The translations under genes and the position numbers were made by a program. The notes under the pieces were generated by a model. That model was not told the origin of the DNA. It did no database searches and saw only the letters and a list, made by a program, of their open reading frames with translations. A stretch of DNA of 64,000 bases from an uncultured Flavobacteriales bacterium (GTDB lineage Bacteria; Bacteroidota; Bacteroidia; Flavobacteriales_F; PHOS-HE28), in NCBI GenBank assembly GCA_937872175.1, contig CALMPI010000017.1, positions 1 through 64,000 on the forward strand, written 5' to 3'. Positions 25,868 to 33,630 of this stretch are shown one piece after another (the stretch's first letter is position 1; the number at the start of each line of letters is the position of its first letter).

Positions 25868-27409
25868 ATGAACGACGCCTTGAAGACCCTCGCCGACCGC
25901 ACCGAACAGGCCCTGCAAGGGGGTGGTGCCGACCGCATCGCCGCCCAGCACAAGAAGGGCAAGCTCACCGCCCGCGAGCGGGTGGACATGTTGCTGGACG
26001 AGGGCAGCTTCCAGGAGATCGGCCAGCTGGTGACGCACCGCAGCACCAACTTCGGGCTGGACCGGCAGGTGTTTCTGGGCGACGGGGTGGTCACCGGCTA
26101 CGGCACCATCGATGGCCGCCTGGTGTACGTGTTCAGCCAGGACTTCACCGTCCTGGGCGGCTCGCTGGCCGAGGCGCACGCCGAGAAGATCTGCCGCATC
26201 ATGGACCTGGCCATGCAGAACGGGGCACCGGTCATCGGCCTCAACGACAGCGGTGGTGCGCGCATCCAGGAGGGGGTGGTGAGCCTCGGCGGCTACGCGG
26301 ACATCTTCTACCGCAACGTGCGCAGCAGCGGGGTGGTGCCGCAGATCAGCGCCATCATGGGCCCCTGCGCCGGCGGGGCGGTGTACAGCCCGGCGCTCAC
26401 CGACTTCGTGATGATGGTGGAGGGCACCAGCTACATGTTCGTCACCGGGCCCAACGTGGTGAAGACCGTGACGCATGAGACGGTGACCGCCGAGGAGCTG
26501 GGCGGCGCCGCCACGCACGCCAGCAAGAGCGGGGTGGCGCACTTCACCGCGTCCAACGAGCTGGAGGCGCTACAGGCCCTGCGCCGCCTGGTGTCCTTCA
26601 TCCCCGGCAATTGCGAAGAGGAGCCGCCCGCGCTCCCCTACACCGCCGGCGACGAACGGCGGCCCGAGCTCGACACCATCATCCCCGCCAACCCCAACCA
26701 GCCGTACGACATCCGGCAGGTGATGAACGCGGTGATCGACCCCGACAGCAGCATGGAGGTGCATGCGGACTTCGCCCGCAACATGGTGATCGGCTTCGCC
26801 CGTGTGGAGGGCCGCACCGTGGGCTGTGTGGCCAACCAGCCGGCCGTGCTCGCCGGTGTGCTCGACATCGATGCCAGCATCAAGGCTGCGCGCTTCGTGC
26901 GCTTCTGCGATGCCTTCAACATCCCGCTGCTGGTGTTCGTGGACGTGCCCGGCTTCCTGCCCGGCACCGACCAGGAATGGCGCGGCATCATCGACCACGG
27001 CGCCAAGCTGCTGTACGCCTTCAGCGAGGCCACCGTGCCCCGCATCACCGTCATCACGCGCAAGGCGTACGGGGGCGCCTACGACGTGATGAACAGCAAG
27101 CACATCGGCTGCGACATGAACTACGCCTGGCCCAGTGCGGAGATCGCGGTGATGGGGGCCAAGGGCGCCGCCGAGATCATCTTCAAGAACGAGATCGCGA
27201 AGGCGGCCGATCCGCAGGCCAGGTGGCAGGAGAAGGAGGCCGAGTACAAGGAGCAGTTCGCCAACCCGTACGAGGCGGCCGCACGCGGCTACGTGGACGA
27301 GGTGATCCGCCCCAGCGAAACGCGCATCAAGGTGATGCACGCCCTGCGCATGCTCCGCAACAAGGTGGAGAAGCTGCCGCGCAAAAAGCACGGGAACATC
27401 CCGCTGTAG
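25868..27409 (+). CDS. pccB: Acyl-CoA carboxylase carboxyltransferase (beta) subunit, propionyl-CoA type
   Basis: The 513-residue protein has both halves of a carboxyltransferase: an N-terminal half with [20 protein letters not shown] and [20 protein letters not shown], and a C-terminal half with [29 protein letters not shown] and [16 protein letters not shown]. It moves carboxyl from biotin to an acyl-CoA, most likely propionyl-CoA to methylmalonyl-CoA; a methylmalonyl-CoA decarboxylase alpha subunit cannot be excluded. No biotin carboxylase or biotin carrier gene is adjacent. Confidence 0.93.
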   Translation: MNDALKTLADRTEQALQGGGADRIAAQHKKGKLTARERVDMLLDEGSFQEIGQLVTHRSTNFGLDRQVFLGDGVVTGYGTIDGRLVYVFSQDFTVLGGSLAEAHAEKICRIMDLAMQNGAPVIGLNDSGGARIQEGVVSLGGYADIFYRNVRSSGVVPQISAIMGPCAGGAVYSPALTDFVMMVEGTSYMFVTGPNVVKTVTHETVTAEELGGAATHASKSGVAHFTASNELEALQALRRLVSFIPGNCEEEPPALPYTAGDERRPELDTIIPANPNQPYDIRQVMNAVIDPDSSMEVHADFARNMVIGFARVEGRTVGCVANQPAVLAGVLDIDASIKAARFVRFCDAFNIPLLVFVDVPGFLPGTDQEWRGIIDHGAKLLYAFSEATVPRITVITRKAYGGAYDVMNSKHIGCDMNYAWPSAEIAVMGAKGAAEIIFKNEIAKAADPQARWQEKEAEYKEQFANPYEAAARGYVDEVIRPSETRIKVMHALRMLRNKVEKLPRKKHGNIPL

Positions 27410-27416
27410 CCGGCGC

Positions 27417-28181
27417 TCAGATCACCCCGCCAAGCAAGCCCGCCGCGATGGCCAGCAGCAGCACCGCCACGGCCAGTTGCACCCCGCGGTAGGTGAGGGA
27501 AGGCAGCAGCTTGCGTCCCCACCACGCGCCGGCGAAGGCGGCCAGCACGCATACCGACATCAGGCCCGCGTGCGCGCGCAACGCCGCGAGGTCGAGCGCC
27601 GTGAGGTACACCGGGATCCGCGCCAGGTCCACCAGCAGCCCGATGGCCGTGCCGGTGGCCACGTAGCCCTCCTTGCTGAGGCCGCCATGCACCAGGAACA
27701 TGCTGCGCAGGGCGCCCTGGTGGCCGCTGAGCCCGCCGAAGAGGCCACTGACCAGCCCGCCCACGGTGCGCCAGCGCGCATCGAAGCGCAGGCTCTTGAG
27801 CGCAGGCGATAGCTCCAGCAGGGCGAAGAGCGCCATCAGCAGGGCGATGGTGACCTGCAGGGGCCCCACCGCGTGGCGGGCGCCGTGGTACAGCGGTTCC
27901 AAGTCGCCCAGCCGACCCAGCATCCAGGCCCCCAGGAAGGCGCCGGCGATGGCCGGCAGCCCGAAGGCCAGCAGGGTGGGCCGGTGCACATGGGTGCGCA
28001 GCAGCGCGAACTTGAAGGCGTTGTTCAGCAGATGCACCACCGCGGTGAGGGCCACGGCTTGCGGCAGCGGTAGGAACAGCGCGAAGGCCGGCAACAGCAC
28101 GGTGCCCAGGCCGAAGCCGCTCACAAAGGTGAGGAGCGAGGCCGCCAGGGCCACCAAGGGCAGCAGAAGCGTTGCGGACAC
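27417..28181 (-). CDS. TauE/SafE-family membrane permease
   Basis: The 254-residue, very hydrophobic protein has about eight TM helices, including LLPLVALAASLLTFVSGFG, AVALTAVVHLLNNAFKF and GGLVSGLFGGLSGHQGALRS. The repeated GFGLG/GGLSGHQGA motifs are typical of TauE/SafE (DUF81) anion exporters, such as sulfite, sulfonate or sulfoacetate carriers. The substrate is not evident. It is convergent with pccB and has no linked sulfur genes here. Confidence 0.85.
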   Translation of the reverse strand: MSATLLLPLVALAASLLTFVSGFGLGTVLLPAFALFLPLPQAVALTAVVHLLNNAFKFALLRTHVHRPTLLAFGLPAIAGAFLGAWMLGRLGDLEPLYHGARHAVGPLQVTIALLMALFALLELSPALKSLRFDARWRTVGGLVSGLFGGLSGHQGALRSMFLVHGGLSKEGYVATGTAIGLLVDLARIPVYLTALDLAALRAHAGLMSVCVLAAFAGAWWGRKLLPSLTYRGVQLAVAVLLLAIAAGLLGGVI

Positions 28182-28289
28182 CGGTCGAACTTACGGAGGA
28201 CCGCGGGATGCGTTCGGGCGATCCGTTCCTTGGCATCGGATGGCCCATGGGCCGGGATGTGCACCCGGCCTTTCCGGGCATGTGTGAGA

Positions 28290-28297
28290 TACCTTCG
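28290..28297 (+). promoter_or_regulatory. Promoter -7 box (TACCTTCG) of xseA
   Basis: The box lies 8 bases before the xseA ATG, so the mRNA leader is expected to be absent or very short. Confidence 0.45.
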
Positions 28298-28305
28298 AAG
28301 GCGCC

Positions 28306-29634
28306 ATGCTCCCGTCCGCCACCACCGAGCCCCGCACCGTGTACGCACTGGGGCAGCTGGCCCGTGCCGTGCAGCGGCAGATCGAGGCCGCGGCCGGAGG
28401 GCGCAGCTTCTGGGTGCGGGCCGAGGTGGCCGGCCTGAAGGTGAACCGCCACGCCTACCTGGAGCTGGCCGAGCACCGCGCCGGTGTGCGCGTGGCCGTG
28501 ATGCGCGCCGTGATCTGGCAGGACGCGCTGGCGCGCATCCGCGAAGGGCTGGGCGCCGAGGCCGACGCGATCCTGAAGGAAGGGGTGGAGATCCTCTTCG
28601 CGGCCCGCGCCACCTACCACCTGGTCTTCGGCCTCAGCCTGGTGATCGAGGCGGTGGACCCGTCCTTCAACCTGGGCGCGCTGGAGCGCCGCAAGCAGGA
28701 AACGCTGGCCGTCCTGAGGCAGGAGGGCCTGCTGGACCTGAACCGCAGCGTGCCGGTGCCGCGCGTGATGCAACGGATCGCCCTGGTGACCTCGGTGGGC
28801 TCTGCGGCCCATGCCGACTTCACCCGCCACCTGGCCGGGAACGAGCACGGCTTCCGGTTCCATGTGCAGGTGTTCGCCTCGGCCGTGCAGGGCGACAACG
28901 CCGCCTACGAACTGGGCCGTGCCGTGGCGCGCATCGACCCCGAGCGCTTCGATGCGGTGGTGCTGGTGCGCGGAGGCGGCAGCAAGCTGGACCTGGAGGC
29001 CTACAACGACCTGGCCCTGGCGCGGGCCGTGGCGCGCCTGCCCCTGCCGGTGCTCACCGGCATCGGGCACGACGTGGACACCACCGTGCTGGACCACCTG
29101 GCCGGGCGCGCCTTCAAGACCCCCACCGATGTGGCCGACCATCTGGTGGACCACGCGCATGCGTTCGAGCGGGCCCTGCTGGAGCGGATGACCAGCCTGC
29201 GGCATCAGGTGCAGGCCTCCTTCGCGGAACAGCGAACGGCCCTGTTCGCCCGGCAGGGTCAGTTGGCGCATGCCGCCCACACCCGGGTGCAGGGAGAGCG
29301 GCGCCGGATGGACGCCGCGGTGCGGGAGCTGCGCACGGCGCCGATGCGCCGCCTGCGCCAGGTGGAACGGCCTCGCCTGGAGGAGGCCCAGGCGGCCATC
29401 GTCCGCACGGCCCAGCAGGGTCTGCACCTGCTGGCCGCGCACCTGCGCGGTATGGAGGACGCCATCGGCCTGCTGCGTCCGGAGAAGCTCCTGGAACGCG
29501 GCTTCAGCATCACCCGCCTGCACGGCGCCGCGGTGAACGATGCGAGCGCCCTGCGGCCCGGCGACGAGGTGGTGACGACCTTTGCGCGCGGACACACCCG
29601 GAGCACCATCACCTCCGTGGAACACGATGGCTGA
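28306..29634 (+). CDS. xseA: Exodeoxyribonuclease VII large subunit
   Basis: The 442-residue catalytic subunit of ExoVII degrades single-stranded DNA in mismatch repair. It has the OB-fold N-terminus (YALGQLARAVQRQI, SFWVRAEVAGLKVNRHAYLEL), the nuclease core (VMQRIALVTSVGSAAHADFTRHL, VLVRGGGSKLDLEAYNDLALARAVARLPLPVLTGIGHDVDTTVLDHLAG, FKTPTDVADHL) and a coiled-coil C-terminus ending LLERGFSITRLHG. Its stop overlaps xseB by 8 bases. Confidence 0.96.
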   Translation: MLPSATTEPRTVYALGQLARAVQRQIEAAAGGRSFWVRAEVAGLKVNRHAYLELAEHRAGVRVAVMRAVIWQDALARIREGLGAEADAILKEGVEILFAARATYHLVFGLSLVIEAVDPSFNLGALERRKQETLAVLRQEGLLDLNRSVPVPRVMQRIALVTSVGSAAHADFTRHLAGNEHGFRFHVQVFASAVQGDNAAYELGRAVARIDPERFDAVVLVRGGGSKLDLEAYNDLALARAVARLPLPVLTGIGHDVDTTVLDHLAGRAFKTPTDVADHLVDHAHAFERALLERMTSLRHQVQASFAEQRTALFARQGQLAHAAHTRVQGERRRMDAAVRELRTAPMRRLRQVERPRLEEAQAAIVRTAQQGLHLLAAHLRGMEDAIGLLRPEKLLERGFSITRLHGAAVNDASALRPGDEVVTTFARGHTRSTITSVEHDG

Positions 29635-29830
29635 CGAGCGGCTCACCTACGACACGGCGTACGCTGAATTGGAGCGCATCATGCAGGACCTGCAGGAGGA
29701 CCGCATCGGCGTGGACGAGCTCACCGCGAAGGTGAAGCGCGCCGTGGAGCTGGTGGCCTTCTGCAACACGCTGCTGCGGGCCACCGAGGAAGAGGTGGAG
29801 CGCATCGTGAAGCAGCTGGGCGAGGGCTGA
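29627..29830 (+). CDS. xseB: Exodeoxyribonuclease VII small subunit
   Basis: The 67-residue protein is the small subunit of ExoVII: LTYDTAYAELERIMQDLQEDRIGVDELTAKVKRAVELVAFCNTLLRATEEEVERIV, the typical two-helix pattern. Several small subunits coat the coiled coil of XseA. The ATG at 29627 overlaps the xseA stop and is the standard start; upstream in-frame codons belong to xseA in another frame. Confidence 0.95.
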   Translation: MADERLTYDTAYAELERIMQDLQEDRIGVDELTAKVKRAVELVAFCNTLLRATEEEVERIVKQLGEG

Positions 29831-29839
29831 AGGGCCTTC

Positions 29840-29847
29840 TACCTTCG
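29840..29847 (+). promoter_or_regulatory. Promoter -7 box (TACCTTCG) of the gene at 29852
   Basis: The box lies only 4 bases before the ATG, one of the shortest spacings in the window. Confidence 0.4.
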
Positions 29848-29851
29848 CCGC

Positions 29852-30247
29852 ATGTCCGTCGCGTTCACACCCCGGGAAGAGGGCACCGAACTGGCCACGG
29901 TGCGCTGCACGGCCGTCGACCGGGTGGAGGTGCATTTCAAGCCCGGACACACGTTCACGGTGGCCGGCATCCAGGAGATGATGCAGGCGCGCCAACGGCT
30001 CGGAGAGGCCAGCGGCCCGCACAAGGCGCTCATCCTGCTGCCCGATCATGTGGATTTCGACATGGACATGATCAGCACCGACCACTACCGGCAGGTACCG
30101 CAGCCACACACGTTGGCGGTGGCCTGGGTGGCGCGGAACGAGCGCAACGCCACGTTCACCCGGATGTACCTCGCCTACTTCCCGCCCCCCTTTCCATCGG
30201 AGGTGTTCCTGACGGAGGACGAGGGTCGGGTCTGGCTGGGCTGGTGA
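29852..30247 (+). CDS. Conserved small hypothetical protein
   Basis: The 131-residue protein has a mixed alpha/beta pattern (VRCTAVDRVEVHFKPGHTFTVAGIQEMMQARQ, KALILLPDHVDFDMDMISTDHY) and a hydrophobic middle (HTLAVAWVARNERNATFTRMYLAYF). The strand-helix-strand layout loosely recalls STAS/SpoIIAA-like folds but no motif confirms this. It stands alone with its own promoter box, so it is probably expressed; function unknown. Confidence 0.7.
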   Translation: MSVAFTPREEGTELATVRCTAVDRVEVHFKPGHTFTVAGIQEMMQARQRLGEASGPHKALILLPDHVDFDMDMISTDHYRQVPQPHTLAVAWVARNERNATFTRMYLAYFPPPFPSEVFLTEDEGRVWLGW

Positions 30248-30339
30248 TCGAACGCGTGCCGCCCACACCCGGCTGTTGATCATCCCGGGTCCTTGCCCGC
30301 GCTGCGGCCCCTGGCTCGCTGGACCTTCGCCGCGCTTCC

Positions 30340-30720
30340 ATGACCGACCGCTCCACCGTTCTGCTGCTCGACCGCCTGAAGGCCCTGGCCGCCCGCAAAG
30401 CCCGCTTCGCCTACGATGTGCGCGGCCACAGCTACGTCACCACCGGCGTGGTGGCGCCCTACGCCCCCGAGGGCGGCCGCGAGGAGGGCACCGACCTGGC
30501 GGCCGTGCTGCGCCATGCCCTGGAGCACGACGGCGTGGTGAGCGGGGTGCGCGGTGCGGACGGTCGCGTGCGGTTCTCCAGCTGCCGGCTCTTCACCGAC
30601 GTGCACAACGCCGTGGTCTTCGCCCGGGGACAGCGCCAAGTGGCGGTGTACAACTGGAACCGGGAGGAGGAGGTGAGGGTGGAGGGGGTGGGTGTGCAAG
30701 GCATGCCGGCGCGGGGCTAG
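30340..30720 (+). CDS. Small hypothetical protein
   Basis: The 126-residue protein starts MTDRSTVLLLDRLKALAARKARFAYDVRG. It has alternating helix and strand segments (GTDLAAVLRHALEHDGVVSG, HNAVVFARGQRQVAVYNWNREEE) and no recognisable motif. A GACCTTCG sequence lies about 10 bases upstream. The C-terminal stretch is glycine- and valine-rich. Codon use looks like its neighbours. Confidence 0.6.
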   Translation: MTDRSTVLLLDRLKALAARKARFAYDVRGHSYVTTGVVAPYAPEGGREEGTDLAAVLRHALEHDGVVSGVRGADGRVRFSSCRLFTDVHNAVVFARGQRQVAVYNWNREEEVRVEGVGVQGMPARG

Positions 30721-30837
30721 CGGACGGCTTCGCGTTCATCATGTGCATCAGGGGCGGCGCCCAACCGTTCGTCACATCCCATGGCGGATTGGGAGGGGTC
30801 GGGGATCATGTATCCAGTAACCCGAACCACCCGCACC

Positions 30838-31806
30838 ATGAAACCCCTGTTCGCCATCGCACCCGCCCTTTCCGCCCTGTGCCTTTTGCTCGCCGCACCG
30901 GGATCCGTTCACGCCCAAAAGAGCAAGGACGTGAAGGTCACGTTCGAGGACGTGAAGAAGCGCTGTCCGGAGAAGGAGCTGAAGGACAAGCTCCGGCTCT
31001 CCGTCACCCGCTTCAACGTGACCACCCGCAACGCTCCGTCGGAACTTGGGGCCAACATGGCCACCATGCTGGAGTCCGCGCTGCACGAGGTGGGCTGCTT
31101 CAACGTGCTGGAGTCCATGGACAACGTCGGCGACTTGAAGCAGGAGCTCGCCGGCAACGAGGACCTCAAGGGGGGTACCGCCGGCCGCCGCGGCCAGATG
31201 CTCGCCGCCAAGGTGGTGGTGACCGGCGAGGTCACCGAGTACAACCAGGGCAGCAAGGGTGTTTCTGTCGGACCTTATCAGAACAAGAGCGGCATCGTCC
31301 GCCTGGGCTTCATCGTGAAGATGCTGAACCCCGAGACGCGCGAGACCCTCTGGCAGGAGAGCGTGAACGTGGAAGGGGAGTCGAGCGGCTCCTCCAGCGT
31401 GGGTGTCGGCATCCCCTTCGGCCCCCGCATGAACTTCGGCAGCTCCATGAAGGACAACCCCGCCCTGGCGAATGCGCTGGAACAGGGTGTGCTGCGGGCC
31501 AGCGAACTGCTGGTGAGCAACTACGAGAAACTTCCGGCCGAGATCCTCAGCAACGTGGAGACCAACACCACCCAGGTCACGGTGGCTGGCGTGGACTACG
31601 GTGGTGTGGTGGCCCTGGCCAGCACGCTGAGCGCGGTCCCCGGTGTGAAGGTGGTGGAGAAAGGCCTCACCAGCGGGGTTGGCAAGGTCGTGCTCTCGCA
31701 CGAAGGCAGCACGGACGCTCTTCTGGACAAGATCTACGGATCACTGGCCGCCAGCTACGGCGTTGGGAATGTGGCCAATGGCGTCCTCGAGCTCACCCGG
31801 AAGTGA
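30838..31806 (+). CDS. CsgG/HfaB-family exported protein
   Basis: The 322-residue protein has a signal peptide (MKPLFAIAPALSALCLLLAAPGSVHA) and the CsgG-like core: LGANMATMLESALHEVGCFNVLE, GQMLAAKVVVTGEVTEYNQGSKG, RLGFIVKMLNPETRETLWQESVNVEGES, NALEQGVLRASELL. CsgG family proteins form outer-membrane channels or assist surface-fibre export; here there is no lipobox cysteine, so it may be a periplasmic relative. The ATG at 30838 fits the signal peptide; the ORF extends 19 codons upstream. No curli genes are adjacent. Confidence 0.8.
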   Translation: MKPLFAIAPALSALCLLLAAPGSVHAQKSKDVKVTFEDVKKRCPEKELKDKLRLSVTRFNVTTRNAPSELGANMATMLESALHEVGCFNVLESMDNVGDLKQELAGNEDLKGGTAGRRGQMLAAKVVVTGEVTEYNQGSKGVSVGPYQNKSGIVRLGFIVKMLNPETRETLWQESVNVEGESSGSSSVGVGIPFGPRMNFGSSMKDNPALANALEQGVLRASELLVSNYEKLPAEILSNVETNTTQVTVAGVDYGGVVALASTLSAVPGVKVVEKGLTSGVGKVVLSHEGSTDALLDKIYGSLAASYGVGNVANGVLELTRK

Positions 31807-31944
31807 CCCCAGTGAAGAACGGTGGTCCCTACCAGGATCGCCCGTGTGCGGCGCAGCGGCATCCTTCGGGGTGCCGTTGCTGCTTTTCAGCATGGCCTTC
31901 ATCGGGTACGGAACACGATCTTCGTCTCACACTCGCACTGCCCC

Positions 31945-32901
31945 ATGCACCGCCTTGTTCTCTGCCTGCTCCTGCCCACCGCACCGCTTGCCGCACAACC
32001 CGTAGTGAGCGCGGCGGACCATCTGCCTGCTGTGGGCACCAGCACCTTTCTGCACGACATGCCGCTCACGCAACCTGCACCGGCGGGTGGGGCGAACGTC
32101 ATTTGGGATTTCTCCTGGTTGCAGCCGCTCAACACCTCCACGGTGGACCACGTGGCAACGGACCCCGTGCTCTTCCCCGATGCCACGGTGGCGGTGCTGG
32201 TGGGCGGTGGCGACACCCGCAACCTGGCCCTGGGTCCGGACGGCCTGGAGGAGCACGGCATCGCCACCACGGCCGGCACCTTCGTGTGGAACGACCGCCT
32301 GCTGCTGCTGCCCACCACCATCACCTTCGGCGACAACGGGCTCGATGCCTATGCCGGTTCGGCCGACATCGGCTTCGGCACCGTTACGGAGAGCGGTGCG
32401 GTGGACATCCTGGCCGACGGCTGGGGCAGCTTGATCATGCCCGACCAGACCTACACCAACGTCCTGCGCGTGCGCTCGGACCGCAGCTTCACCACCAGCT
32501 TTCTGGGCATCGGCACGGACTTTTCGCTGCAGACCTACGACTACTACGCGGCCGGTGTGGTGGGTCCGGTGCTGAGCGATGCGCAGCTCTTCCTCAACAA
32601 CGGCGGGCAGCTCATCTCGCAGTTCCACAACGCCAACTTCGTGCTGGACCAGAACGTGCACGTGGCCGAAGCGGAGACCCCGGCCCTGCAGGTGTTCCCC
32701 AATCCCGCTACGGACCATGTGCTGGTGCACCTGACCCACCAGCACCCTGCACCGGTGGAGTTGCTTGACGAGGCGGGCCGGGTGCTGCGTCGCGAACGCG
32801 CCACGCCCGGCGCAACGCTCCGGATCGATCTGTCCGGGGTGGCGCCGGGCGGCTACCTATTGCGGGCTGGCGCGGCCACGCAGCGGCTGGTGGTGCGCTA
32901 G
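31945..32901 (+). CDS. Small T9SS-exported protein with type A sorting domain
   Basis: The 318-residue protein has a signal peptide (MHRLVLCLLLPTAPLAAQ), a beta-rich body (GGANVIWDFSWLQPLN, VLRVRSDRSFTTSFLGIGTDFSLQTYDYYAAG) and a type A T9SS domain (VFPNPATDHVLVHL to TQRLVVR). No catalytic motif is visible. It follows the CsgG-like gene by 138 bases and precedes a convergent T9SS gene. The start is ATG 31945 because it begins the signal peptide. Confidence 0.82.
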   Translation: MHRLVLCLLLPTAPLAAQPVVSAADHLPAVGTSTFLHDMPLTQPAPAGGANVIWDFSWLQPLNTSTVDHVATDPVLFPDATVAVLVGGGDTRNLALGPDGLEEHGIATTAGTFVWNDRLLLLPTTITFGDNGLDAYAGSADIGFGTVTESGAVDILADGWGSLIMPDQTYTNVLRVRSDRSFTTSFLGIGTDFSLQTYDYYAAGVVGPVLSDAQLFLNNGGQLISQFHNANFVLDQNVHVAEAETPALQVFPNPATDHVLVHLTHQHPAPVELLDEAGRVLRRERATPGATLRIDLSGVAPGGYLLRAGAATQRLVVR

Positions 32902-32905
32902 GTCC

Positions 32906-33610
32906 TCATTGTTTCACCACCCGCTCCACGGCACGCGTGCCATCGGCGAAGCGGAGCTCCAGGAGGTAGAGTCCCGGAGGGAGTTCGCCCAGGTCGATCC
33001 GCAGCGGGCCCTGCGGTCCATGCACGCGTGGGAGAAGTGCGAGGAGGCCCTCCGGGCGCAACACACGCACGGCGACCACGGAGCCGGGATGCTCAATGGT
33101 GACCAGGCGATCCGTGGGCACTGGGAAAATGCGCGTGGTCCGGGATCCTGTGGGCGTGTCCACCACATTGGTGCTCGAGACGTAGCCAAGCCAATAGATC
33201 CCGGCTTGCACCGTCCCATAACTGTAGCTGCCGGACACTGAATCAAGGCCGTTCACCAGGCGGCCCGCCAGACCGATCAGCACGCCGTGGTCGAATCCGC
33301 AACCAGGGTCCAGGTCCTGCGAAACGAAGGAGACGAAGACCGAATCAGCGAGCAGATGCCCTGTGAACTCCCCGGCGGCGCAGAGGGGGGCCCCTCCCGG
33401 GTATTCAGTGAAGTTGGCCGTACCGGAGAGGCTGTCCCCTGGCCAAACGGTCATGGTCAGGTCCAGGGTGCCCCCCAGGTTCACGGTCGTGTTCAAGAAG
33501 CTCCCTTCATAGACCACGGACTGCTGGGCGCGCAGGTGTCCGCCGAACAGAAGCGTCGCAAGGCTGGCGCCGATGAAGTTGTTCCGGGCCCGACTGGTGA
33601 GGATGTTCAT
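32906..33610 (-). CDS. T9SS-exported protein with type A sorting domain
   Basis: The 234-residue protein has a signal-like N-terminus (MNILTSRARNN then FIGASLATLLFGGHLRA), a beta-sandwich body (VYEGSFLNTTVNLGGTLDLTMTVWPGD) and a sorting domain ending LYLLELRFADGTRAVERVVKQ. That tail is nearly identical to the end of the adjacent gene ending at 33631, in protein and DNA, showing shared sorting-domain ancestry. A GTG at 33634 overlapping the upstream stop is an alternative start. Confidence 0.78.
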   Translation of the reverse strand: MNILTSRARNNFIGASLATLLFGGHLRAQQSVVYEGSFLNTTVNLGGTLDLTMTVWPGDSLSGTANFTEYPGGAPLCAAGEFTGHLLADSVFVSFVSQDLDPGCGFDHGVLIGLAGRLVNGLDSVSGSYSYGTVQAGIYWLGYVSSTNVVDTPTGSRTTRIFPVPTDRLVTIEHPGSVVAVRVLRPEGLLALLPRVHGPQGPLRIDLGELPPGLYLLELRFADGTRAVERVVKQ

Positions 33611-33630
33611 GGCTTGCGGTCTGTTGGTCC